Below, piece after piece: positions 44,483-53,810 of a DNA stretch of 64,000 bases (positions are counted from its first letter, which is position 1; every line of letters begins with the position of its first letter). The translations under genes were made by a program, and so were the position numbers. The DNA comes from Zea mays (lineage: Eukaryota; Streptophyta; Magnoliopsida; Poales; Poaceae). The stretch covers positions 294,016,200-294,080,199 of the forward strand of contig NC_050096.1 of assembly GCF_902167145.1 (NCBI RefSeq). Direction: 5' to 3'. Below the pieces are notes generated by a model. That model ran no database searches, was not told the origin of the DNA, and saw only the letters and a list, made by a program, of their open reading frames with translations.

Positions 44483-45728
44483 TGTCGGCGTTTTGGACCC
44501 GCGAGGACCCTCATCCGACTAGTGAATTTTAAGCTGCGTGTCCCTGCCCAGATGGGTTGATGCAAGATGAAACACGAGAGGGGCGATGAGGCTTATATTA
44601 TCTTGCACCAGGGTGCTCATAGTAGGGGTTACAAGCTTCGCGGGAGAGGGTTTTGGCCTTGGAGTGAGCCGTCTGAGTTAGCCTCATTCGCGTCCGCCCT
44701 TCCTTCTCCCTTGGGAAGGCCCTGGGCATCCCCTTTTATAGATACAAGGAGATGATCCAGCTGTACATATGGGGGTGTAGCTATGTGCTAATGTGGCAGG
44801 CGAAGAAGTGCTTGAGCCCTATAGAAGCGTAGCTGGCGGTGCGGCCCTGGGTCCTGCTGACGTTTCTTTGCCTTCGTAAAGAGTTGAGAACAATCGACGT
44901 CATGGACGCATGCAGGGAACCATCATTACCTGTTGTCAGAGTAATCTAGATGAGACACCGGTCTTGTTCCTTCGTAGCCTGAGGCAGCTAGCTAGGGGTA
45001 GGGTAATGATGTATCCCCTGTGGCGTAGTCGGTCTGAGGCCGAGGTCGGGCGAAGCGGTGACTTCTCCTGAGGCCGAGGCTGAGGTCGGGCGAGGTTGTG
45101 ACTCCTCCCGAGGCCGAGGCTGAGGCCGAGGCCTAGGGTAGGGTGAGGCGGAGACCTTCTCTCGAGGCCGAGGCTGAGGCCGAGGCCTGGGGTCGGGCAA
45201 GGCGGAGCTCCCTGTTGCGCCCGAGGCTAAACTCGAGGGAGGTCGTGACTTACTGTCGTTAGTTTTACCTTGGTGGTTGGCACAGTAGTCGGAACAGGGT
45301 GAATAGTGTTGTTTTCCTGTCAGAACGATCAGTAAAGGGGCAAAGTGACTGCAGTCATTTTGACCTTGCCAACTGAGACGCGTGTGTCAGGATAAGGTGT
45401 CAGGTGATCCCCGCATTAAATGTGCATGCGATACGGTCTGTGGTAAGGCGATTTGGCCAAGGTTGTTGTACGACAAAGTTTGCCCGAGCTTGGCCTCGGG
45501 CGAGCCGGGGGTGCGCCCACTGCCTGAGGAGGCCCTCGGGCGAGGCGTGAATCCGTCCGGGACTACTGTTCTTGCCCGAGGTCGGACTCGGGCGAGACGA
45601 GATCGCGTCCCTTGGTAGATGGGGCTTTAACTTTGAGCTATGCTTACCAGTCTTTACGGCTTGTTTTGAAGATGTTTTCCAGCCATGCTTAAGAGTATTG
45701 GGGGTACCCCTAATTACGGTACCCGACA
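44483..45728 (-). repeat. Element D right (5') LTR (1246 bp)
   Basis: The plus strand reads tgtcggcg ... acccgaca. It contains a ccgaggctgaggccgagg array near 45040-45200, one segment of about 54 bp longer than the left copy, plus a 13-bp local repeat near 45390. Confidence 0.93.
44733..44740 (-). promoter_or_regulatory. TATA box of the element D 5' LTR
   Basis: The minus strand reads tataaaag in a gtatctataaaaggggatgcc context. Confidence 0.65.
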
Positions 45729-45733
45729 GTTTT

Positions 45734-46512
45734 CTAAAAGATTTAGTTAAAATATGCTACTCGAAATATAAAAAAATCGGTCATCAAATTTAGGGTACCA
45801 GGTATTTCAGTCCGGTCTTCGGGTATACCCGCTATTTTGAGATGCAAATAAAATCACAATTTGATCTAAATTTAAGTGAAATTTTAGTAACATTTTTAAC
45901 ATCAATCTGATACATTATAAGGCATACAACAACATATATAGAGAACCCATACAACCATACATTAATTTGAAACATTGTAAAGCAAAGTATACAACCTCAC
46001 AACCTAAAAAAATCATAAGTTGACATGGTTTTATTGTAAAATCGGGTAATTTAGGTAGTTCGGGTACGCGGTCATTGTACCCAAAATACCCAATATTATT
46101 TCAATCGTTTTAAATTGGTACATGATCTTGTACTCGATACTCAAACTTTTGGTCTTTTTGGTTTTGGTCCTAGTTTTTTCGATTTTGGTTTTCGGTCCTG
46201 GTTATTTTTGCACATCCCTACCCTTAGATGTTGGATGAGCGATGAGTTAGACATCATCACTATTTAATGTTTTTATATTTTTCAAGTTCATGTATAATTC
46301 ACCCAAAACCAAAAGGCATATACTCACTAAAATGTTTGGCATAAAAATATGCAACATAGGTTAGAGTCAGCCAGGTCGACTGTCAAATCTGACCAGACCG
46401 AACCTTCAAAGTTAGCTAGACAACATATCAAATCCCGCTAGGTTAGGTATACAAAGTCAATTTGGCCGACCCTCGAATCTCGCCTGGCTGGTTTCCCGTT
46501 TGTAGGTCACCT
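45734..46512. other. AT-rich spacer with a fragment resembling a nonautonomous hAT-type transposon
   Basis: Blocks such as tcttcgggtatacccgc (45818) and ttcgggtacgcggtcattg (46058) precede tttttgcacatccctac at about 46205, whose reverse complement resembles the tagggatg-type ends of plant hAT-like elements. The other end was not found; it may be in 13647-14337 on the far side of D. No gene. 46220-46512 has no recognisable feature. Confidence 0.3.
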
Positions 46513-47713
46513 TGAAAGGAAATTAGGCTTACACCTATTTCCTAATTGAATTTGGTGGTTGAATTGTCCAACACAAATAATTGGACTAACTAGTTTGCTC
46601 TAGATTATATGACCTACAGGTGCCAAAGGTTCATCCACAACTATGCTAAATCGACTGTCCGGAATACCGTAGATTACTCCGGACAGGAGAAGCTTTTTGG
46701 AAAATCAGGCCAAGCGCGGACCGTCCGGGCCTTTGCGGCGGACCATCCGCGACACCTAAATAACCCTCGGACAGAACTAATGCAAAAACATGTGTCTCTA
46801 CTGCGGACCGTCCGATGGAAGAGAAAACACCGTCCGAGACCACGCGCGGACCGTCCAGGCTCAGGCGCGGACCGTCCGGTAGGTGAGGAACCGAAAAACC
46901 CGAAGGTGACGGGTTCGGCAAAATGAATTATAGCATCCTCGCGGACCATCCGGGGTGCACGACCGGACCGTCCGCGACTGGCTTTATCTGACATCTGACG
47001 ACGCATTAAATGCAATATAGCCGTTGATATAACCGTTACTGCTGACCGTTGCGTTTTCAGTCGTTGATCTGCAGGGGCGGACCGTCCGGTCCAGGCGGGC
47101 GGACCGTCCGCGGTTGGCAGAATGGAGCAACGGCTAGGAAGTGGTTGGTGGCTATAAATACAACCCCAACCACCTCCATTCACTTCATCCATGCATTCCA
47201 ACCTTCAACATTCAATACAAGAGCTAGCAATCCATTCCAAGACACAATCAAAGCCTCCAATCTCTCCAAGTTCCACAATTGAGACAAGAGATCATTAGTG
47301 ATTAGTGACTTGAGAGAGAGAGTGATCCGTGTGTCATTTGTCGCTCTTGTCGCTTGGCTTTTGCAATCGTGCTTTCTTCCTTCTCATTCTTATTCTCAAG
47401 GCACTTGTAATCAAAGCAAGAGACACTAAGTTTGTAGTGGTCCTTGTGGGGTCTAAGTGATCCGTTTGATTAAGGAGAAAGCTCACTCGGTCTAAGTGAC
47501 CGTTTGAGAGAGGGAAAGGGTTGAAAGAGACCCGGTCTTTGTGACCACCTCAACGGGGAGTAGGTTTGCAAGAACCGAACCTCGGTAAAACAAATCATCG
47601 TGTCTCACTCTCGATTTGCTCACGATTTGTTTTGCGCCCTCTCTCTCGGACTCGCTTATACATTTCTAACGCTAACCCGATTTGTAGTTGTGCTTAAGTT
47701 TTTGGGAAATCAA
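46513..47713 (+). repeat. Sirevirus 5' LTR of C with gcggaccgtccgc palindromes
   Basis: Starts tgaaaggaaattaggctt. Its palindromic units have the core gcggac-c-gtccgg/c (46716, 46803, 46843, 46866, 46938-46972, 47074-47110) in place of caccggac-t-gtccggtg. The TATA box ctataaata is at 47152-47160. The downstream block with gaaccgaacctcggtaaaac matches L2, B and E. It ends abruptly near gggaaatcaagt, some 60 bp short of the expected aggcgactttca end. Confidence 0.85.
47152..47160 (+). promoter_or_regulatory. TATA box of the C 5' LTR
   Basis: ctataaata in the context ggtggctataaatacaacc, at the same place relative to palindromes as in B. Confidence 0.75.
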
Positions 47714-47739
47714 GTATTAAACAAATCCATCTTGTCAAT

Positions 47740-50612
47740 ATGAGGGGTAAATATTTTCGGGACTTGTCTATTGTGAGGGCTGACGAAGGAGAGAAAACTT
47801 GTCCGACTCCCGAGGAGAATGAAGTCGTGATATTCCGAAGCTTCTTAAAGGCTAGACTGCGGTTTCCCTTGAGCAGTTTTGTCGTGGAAGTACTGAAGAT
47901 ATTTGAAATCTGCCTTCATCAACTTACTCCCGAAGCAATCATAAGGATAGGCATCTTCGTCTGGACCGTGAGGAGCCAAGGTTTAGAACCAAATGCAAAA
48001 AGTTTCTGCAACATACATGAGCTATTGTATGAGACAAAACCCTGGGGTAAAGAGCAGTATCACAACAATTTTGGCTGCTACAGCTTCGGTGCCCGGTCGG
48101 GGTCAAGCTGTCCCGTGCCAACCTTTCAAAAGAGATGGCCCGACGACTGGATGACGGAATGGTTTTATGTGAAGAATGATTTGAAAACACAGGAAGATAT
48201 TAAAGATATCATTATGCGCCCTATCTGGCAACGCTTCGGTCTCCGGAGGCCGAAGGTGGAAATGGATGAAGCAGCCGAAGAATGCCAGAGAGCCTTCGGC
48301 GTGGTTTGCTCTTTTATTGGGACAAGAGATTTGATTCAAGAACACATTGCCTTCAGAGTATGGCCACTTGCAGAAAAGTGGGAAATGCCGAAGGAAACCG
48401 TCAGGGAACCTGACGAAGGTGGACTAGTTAGGCTAAAATACACATTCAAATACGGAGATAAGTTCGTTGAGCCAGATGATGACTGGCTGAAAAGTATTGA
48501 GGCCATAAGTGATGAACTGCTTGGATCATACTCGAAGGCCGAAGACACTGCACTATCAGCGGCCTTCGGAGGCCGAAAGAAGAAGAGACTCAACCGAGTA
48601 TTTGATGCAATTGGGTTTGTCTACCCCGACTACCGTTATCCAACACGGGGTCAAAAAAGAAAGAATACATCTTCTGCGAAGGAAATTGCTTCAGCCGCTC
48701 CTAGCGAGCCGGCGCCGAAGAGGAAAAAGATAAAGGTTCTCACACACCGGCCACGCTATATTGAACCGGCCACAGTGCCTGAGTTTGTCGGTGAGACCTC
48801 TTCGGCCACCGAAGCCAAGGAGCCGACTCTTCTGAATGTTGAAGAGTCAATCATAATGCCTGAAATAGAGAAAATAGAAGAACCGAAGGCTACAGAAACA
48901 AGGACATATGAAATTTTAAGTCCTTCAGCAAAAGTTGAAGCACCACAAAGCCAAAAGGGTCCAGCAAATACCCCCAAAAGAAAAAGGATGGTTAATGTAC
49001 TGGATGTTTTGGAGACAATAAAATCTTCAAGCACTACTCCGAAGAAAATTGTTGAAACTTCCGAAGTGCAAATTGAAACATTTGGTGCCGAAGCTTCAAA
49101 GCACCAAGCCGAGATTGAAGCTAGGCCTTCAGAACCCGCCAAGGTGAAATCCTTGGAAGCCGAAGAAACAGAAACAGCAGAAGAAACTGGCACTGCCGCC
49201 CCCGAAGCATTTTCCGAAACTTTCGATTATATTTTACGACATGCTTCGGGGAAAAAGTTGACTGAAAAAGAAAAGCAAGAGGCTCAGTTTTATGCCCAAA
49301 AACTAAAATATCCAAAGGGGGCATTGATATTCAACGGCAGCGGAGAAGAAGACTTCTTGTATTGTCTCCCTGACAGCAAGGAGATTTCTGTCTGTCGGGA
49401 GATGAGCAAGAGCTTCGGATTCCCAACATTAGAAGACGGGCTCTCGGTGTTATCAAAAGACGAGCTGGCCGACAGCTTGGCGTACAATAGCTTAAAGGTG
49501 CGAAAATGAGGTCTTTGTATTATTTCTTGAAATCAAAATTTTTCATTTGCTTAAACTTATTGACACACACACAATTTTTTTTGCAGGGCCTTATACTTAG
49601 CAATGCCCTCAGGGCTCAAAAAGATGCTGAAGACGAAGGGTGTGTTATGGCCCTAAGCAACCTTCGTTCCAAAGTAATTGAACTAAGGAACGAAGGTCTC
49701 GAAAAAGATAAAATATTACACTCATTGGTGAATAGAATAAAAGAAGACGAAGCTACTTTCAAAGCTCAAGCTGAGGCTCAGAAGCGTGAAATTGAAGATC
49801 TTCGGAAGCAACTAACCAGAGCTAAAGAGGAATGCACACTTGAAGAAACAAAACGAGAAATTAGTGAACAATGGGCAAATCATTTGGAAAAAAGCGTTGA
49901 AGAGCTTCGTGCATCCAAGAAAAGGTGTTATGAAAAATCCATAGAATGTGTTAAGAAAATAAGAACCAGCTTCGCCAGCGTTGGCGCATTTTCAAGTGAG
50001 GAGAACTTCGTAAGGGGTGACCCCGAAGGCCCAATTGGATGGATCAGCCACGAAGCTGAAGCTTTTGAAGAAATTTTGAATAGTCGTGGAGACATATGTG
50101 CCTTTTCGGGTGCCAGGGGGATTGCTACTATTTTGGAGAGGAAAGGCTGTGACCATGTGAAATTGTTGGCCCAATCCGAAGCCGCCTTATCCCCTGAAGA
50201 TATAAGAGACCCCTCGGCCGAAGCAAGCCTGGTCGATGGAAAATTTTTCACCGACATCTAGGACAATGGTGGCCGGGAAATGGCCCAAGAAATTATACGA
50301 AAAAGCGAAAAAGGCATTTATGACGCTAGAAAAGTAGCAGAGGCCGCTGAGAAAAGTGCGGAGCTCGAAGGGCAAATAGGTATTGACTAGTGGTTTTTGG
50401 CTCTTTGTTGTAATTTTTTGATTTCGAACTTTTTTACGGTTTGTAATAGTAATATAGCCGTATCTTCTCCTCCCTCAGAACCTGCCGAGCCATTCTCGGA
50501 CCCCCACGCGAAGGGGGACGACAAAATTAGGAAAATGGCCGAAGCCATCATGGATAAAGTTGTTGATCAGCTACTAAACGAAGCTGCAGAAGTAGTTCTA
50601 AGGGAAGATTAG
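47740..50612 (+). pseudogene. Element G antisense ORF, three exons, one nonsense codon
   Basis: Exon 1 is 47740-49497 (586 codons, ATG at 47740). An intron at 49498-49586 has an AAAG|GTGCGA donor and a t-rich tttgcag acceptor. Exon 2 is 49587-50379, followed by an intron at 50380-50478 (ATAG|GTATTG ... tccctcag). Exon 3 is 50479-50612, ending LREED-like at TAG. All joins are in phase. The N-terminal 170 residues (FRSFLKARLRFPLSSFVVEVLKIF, WFYVKND) resemble the plant putative gypsy-type transposon domain. The middle is Lys/Glu/Thr-rich with basic KRKK stretches, and exon 2 is a coiled coil. One TAG at 50259-50261 interrupts exon 2, probably a Trp codon. The function is unknown; intron retention shows the reading direction is real and opposite to gag. 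Confidence 0.7.
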
Positions 50613-51556
50613 ATAATATTGTAAAAACATTTAGAATGTAATGTTTGTTGAGAAACATGTGTAATATTTTGTAACTTTGAATGTAATATATTGGTTATTT
50701 ATGGTTCTATTCTTTACGATGCATGAAACTTCATATACATACCGTTTTTGAGCCTTCGACGAAAAAACACCTTCCCTTCTTTTCATGCTTCATAAATAAT
50801 ATCCGTGTTCTCATAAAATCAGTAACCAATCCTCGTAAAATCAATAATCAATAGATCTTTTCATTTCAGAGTTTGACGAAGGTATAATTCCTCAATAGCT
50901 ATTTTTTGTGCCCTATCACTATTTCTTCGAAACAATCTTCGAATATCAATACTGAGACCCCCTTCTTATGTTGTTGATGCAATATGATGTATGATGTTAT
51001 GCTATGCAAATGATGTAATGGTGTGATGTTATGCAAAATGATATTTGCCGAAGATCGACGTTTTTTCACTGCAAGCCTCCCTTAGGAGCTTCTTCGCCTT
51101 TTACTTCAGCAGAATCAGCGTTTATTTTTCGCTGTAAGCTTCCCTTAGGAGCTTCTTCGCCTTTTACTTTCAGCGGAATCAGCGTTTATTTTTCGCTGTA
51201 AGCCTCCCTTAGGAGCTTCTTCGCCTTTTACTTTCAGCGGAATCAGCGTTTATTTTTCGCTGTAAGCTCTACATTCCCTTTGGAACGACTTTTGAGCAGA
51301 AAACTTACGCTGCGCTCCCTTAGGAACGACTTTTTGTTATTTCGAAGATTCACCCTGTAACCATAGGTTCTTATGCTTCGGCAACTTTTTTGGACTCCGT
51401 TATTCTGTGGAGAAGGTATACTTGTACTATAGCAAAGTCGAAGCTATTACAAGAAATTGAAAACGACAACAAAAACATTTAAACTTTCAATAATTGTTCC
51501 TTATTAAAAAGAAAATGATATTGAATGCAAAAACTGCTGTGGAGGTAGGATATTTG
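50613..51556. other. Element G noncoding region between antisense ORF and gag
   Basis: About 940 bp, AT-rich, where gag and the antisense ORF converge. It contains the tandem repeat at 51060-51262. Pol would be expected here in an autonomous relative; no trace of it was seen. Confidence 0.7.
51060..51262. repeat. Tandem repeat, period about 64 bp, about 3 copies
   Basis: The unit contains tttttcgctgtaagc, cccttaggagcttcttcgcc and ttttactttcagc. The copies are nearly identical except for c/t changes in aagcctccc versus aagcttccc; a diverged partial copy follows to about 51330. Confidence 0.9.
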
Positions 51557-53080
51557 TCAATAAATGTGCTTCGATTCTGGCACAGTACTATTGACTGTGC
51601 GAGCTTCGGACTCTTCTCTGAAGTCTCGTTGGTGTTGAGTATGCTGACTCCCTTCTGGCTGCTGGCCTCGTTGCATTGGTGGTGGAGGTGGAAGCTGTTG
51701 CCAAGATGCCTGAGATTGACTTGCCGAAGCAACAGAAGCTGCAGGGTGGTTACCCACATACTCTGGGATATAGGGCGAGTGGTACGAAGCAGTATGCATG
51801 ACTTGCTTCGGCTGAGTCTGTTGGGCTGCAGCTTCTGCTATTTCTTTTTGTTTCTGGATGGTGACATGACACATCCTAGTGGTGTGGCCCTTGTCTTCAC
51901 CACAGAATAAGCAATAGATTTTCCTTGGCTGATCCCCAAATCTTCCTCCGAAGCCCCTGGCACCTCTGCCCCTTGGAGCTGGAGGCCGAGGATAACTCTG
52001 TTGCTGCCCCGAAGCCTGGGAAGCCTGGGAGGAATATTGCGGCCTCTGCTGCTGGCTTCCCCTGTCATCATTCTGGGTGGAATGAATCGATCTGACATGT
52101 CTAGGATGAAACCTCCCTCCGAAGCCCCTGGCTATTTCGGAGAATCTATAAGCTTCCTCCCTTCTTTGTCGAAAGTCATTGTCGGCGTGGATGTATTCAT
52201 CCATCTTCTGAAGCAACTTCTCCAGAGTCTGAGGGGGTTTCCTGGCAAAGTACTGGGCTGAAGGTCCCGGCCGAAGCCCCTTGATCATGGCCTCAATGAC
52301 AATTTCATTGGGCACAGTTGGTGCTTGTGCCCTCAGGCGTAAGAATCTTCGGACATACACCTGAAGATATTCCTCATGATCTTGGGTGCACTGGAATAAG
52401 GCTTGAGCAGTGACCGGCTTCGTTTGAAATCCTTGAAAACTGGTGATCAACATATCCTTCAGCTTCTGCCATGATGTGATTGTTCCTGGCCGAAGGGAGG
52501 AGTACCAGGTTTGTGCAACACTCTTGACTGCCATGACGAAAGATTTCGCCATGACTGCAGTATTGCCACCATATGAAGATATTGTTGCTTCGTAACTCAT
52601 CAGAAACTGCTTCGGATCTGAGTGGCCGTCGTACATGGGTAGTTGAGGTGGCTTGTAGGACGGAGGCCAGGGTGTAGCCTGTAGTTCAGCTGACAGAGGA
52701 GAAGCATCATCAAAAGCAAAATTTCCATGATGGAAATTCTCATACCAGTCATCTTCGTTGAAGAAGCCCTCCTGATGAAGCTCTCTGTGCTGAGGCCTTC
52801 GGTTCTGCTCATCTTGAGTAAGATGGCGAACTTCTTCAGAGGCTTCGTCTATCTGCCTTTGCAGGTCAGCTAGCCTAGCCATCTTTTCCTTCTTCCTTTG
52901 CACCTGTTGATGGAGCATTTCCATATCTCTGATTTCTTGATCTAATTCGTCCTCCTGAGGTGTTGGACTGGTGGCCTTCCTCTTCTGGCTTCGGGCCTCC
53001 TGAAGAGAGAGGGTCTCCTGGTTGGGGTCCAGCGGTTGCAGAGCTGCAGCCCCTGTTGCTGAAGCTTTCTTCGGCGGCAT
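51557..53080 (-). CDS. gag: Element G Gag, 507 aa
   Basis: Complete minus-strand ORF from ATG at 53080, 51 bp after the PBS. A Lys/Glu-rich coiled-coil N-terminus (40-95) is followed by a gypsy gag/capsid domain (about 150-300, LPMYDGHSDPKQFLMSYEA, FQGFQTKPVTAQALFQC, YVRRFLRLRAQAP). An Arg/Gly/Gln-rich stretch comes next, then a knuckle CLFCGEDKGHTTRMC at about 390-404. The knuckle spacing is CX2CX5HX4C, one residue longer than the usual form. The Pro/Gln-rich tail ends KHIY. No frame defects. It would coat G RNA; enzymes must come from elsewhere. Confidence 0.9.
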   Translation of the reverse strand: MPPKKASATGAAALQPLDPNQETLSLQEARSQKRKATSPTPQEDELDQEIRDMEMLHQQVQRKKEKMARLADLQRQIDEASEEVRHLTQDEQNRRPQHRELHQEGFFNEDDWYENFHHGNFAFDDASPLSAELQATPWPPSYKPPQLPMYDGHSDPKQFLMSYEATISSYGGNTAVMAKSFVMAVKSVAQTWYSSLRPGTITSWQKLKDMLITSFQGFQTKPVTAQALFQCTQDHEEYLQVYVRRFLRLRAQAPTVPNEIVIEAMIKGLRPGPSAQYFARKPPQTLEKLLQKMDEYIHADNDFRQRREEAYRFSEIARGFGGRFHPRHVRSIHSTQNDDRGSQQQRPQYSSQASQASGQQQSYPRPPAPRGRGARGFGGRFGDQPRKIYCLFCGEDKGHTTRMCHVTIQKQKEIAEAAAQQTQPKQVMHTASYHSPYIPEYVGNHPAASVASASQSQASWQQLPPPPPMQRGQQPEGSQHTQHQRDFREESEARTVNSTVPESKHIY

Positions 53081-53129
53081 GACGAAGGTCTATGCTTGCC
53101 GAAGGTGTTCGAAACTCAAAAAGTGGAAG

Positions 53130-53153
53130 TGAGTTCACCGGAGGTGGGCGCCA
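53130..53153 (-). other. Primer-binding site of element G
   Basis: The minus strand reads tggcgcccacctccggtg next to the LTR edge. The tRNA species was not determined. Confidence 0.6.
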
Positions 53154-53154
53154 A

Positions 53155-53805
53155 TGTTGGGGACTTGTTCTCAAATGCTAAGAGTTAAGAACAAGGCAAC
53201 ATAGAAAGTGTTAAATATTAAAGTCCTTCGTCCTTCAAGACATTATGTCCCTTCGGATATAATGAATTTCGGACGAAGGTTGTGAAGGAAAAACCTTCGT
53301 AAGCACAATAAATGATAAGGAAAAATTCATATACGAAATACGAAAAATAATATAAACATTATCATCAACTTATTTTTATTTGCATTACCATATTCAGAAT
53401 AACAAATTATAAATGTACCTTCGGTTTGACGGAAAGTAAGGGTACAGGCGTGATGCAAAAAGCGAATGCCAAGTCAGCGTGAACAGTACGGGGGTACTGT
53501 TCATCTATTTATAGGCAAGGGACGCAGCCCATGTAAAATTACATTCATGCCCTTCGAGGTCTAATTTGCCTTTTCATCTTTAAGTCGGTTCCCCTTTTCT
53601 GCTGTCATGCCGAAGCTTTCCTGCGCACAGCTTCGTGATCACCTTGTCCTTTGTCATAATCATTTTTCGTCTGGCTCAAGCTTCGTCTTAACCATGCTCT
53701 GTATGCTCATGATCCGAATCCGAAGATACCTGTTCACATATTTCACTTGGAAAACATTGTCAAATCATGTTTTTGAGGACCTTCGGAAGCTGAAGGCCCC
53801 CAACA
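53155..53805 (-). repeat. Element G 5' LTR (651 bp)
   Basis: The plus strand runs tgttgggg ... ccccaaca, so it has proper tg...ca ends. It is rich in ccttcgg/cgaagg motifs, also frequent in the antisense ORF exons. A TATA sequence (tataaata on the minus strand) is at 53506-53513. Confidence 0.85.
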
Positions 53806-53810
53806 GATGC

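Larger units (their letters stand above)
14343..45728 (-). mobile_element. Element D: Tat-lineage Ty3/gypsy element, hosts B and E
   Basis: The LTRs are at 14343-24909 (interrupted by B) and 44483-45728. The TSD gtttt is perfect at 14338-14342 and 45729-45733. gag, protease, RT, RNase H and integrase are all on the minus strand in gypsy order, so the right LTR is the 5' LTR. A 4.2-kb region lies between integrase and the 3' LTR and carries an ORF on the opposite strand, the arrangement known for Tat-lineage elements. With B, E and their duplications removed the element is about 13.2 kb. The LTRs differ by about 43 substitutions in 1179 aligned bases (by eye), about 3.6 %, or roughly 1.4 My. 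The coding region is dead. Confidence 0.93.
47714..53805 (-). mobile_element. Element G: pol-less Tat-lineage gypsy element, left end missing
   Basis: The right (5') LTR is 53155-53805, with PBS next to it, gag 51557-53080 on the minus strand, tandem repeats near 51060-51260, and a spliced antisense ORF 47740-50612 on the plus strand. There is no protease, RT, RNase H or integrase between gag and the antisense ORF, so it is non-autonomous. The expected second LTR beyond 47740 is absent and the sequence joins the C LTR directly. No TSD could be confirmed; gatgc at 53806-53810 is the candidate right copy. Confidence 0.85.

Noticed and set aside
43674..44560. Plus-strand ORFs of 165 and 200 codons opposite D gag
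   Set aside because: Antisense to the real gag frame; the composition mirrors Arg/Asp-rich gag codons.
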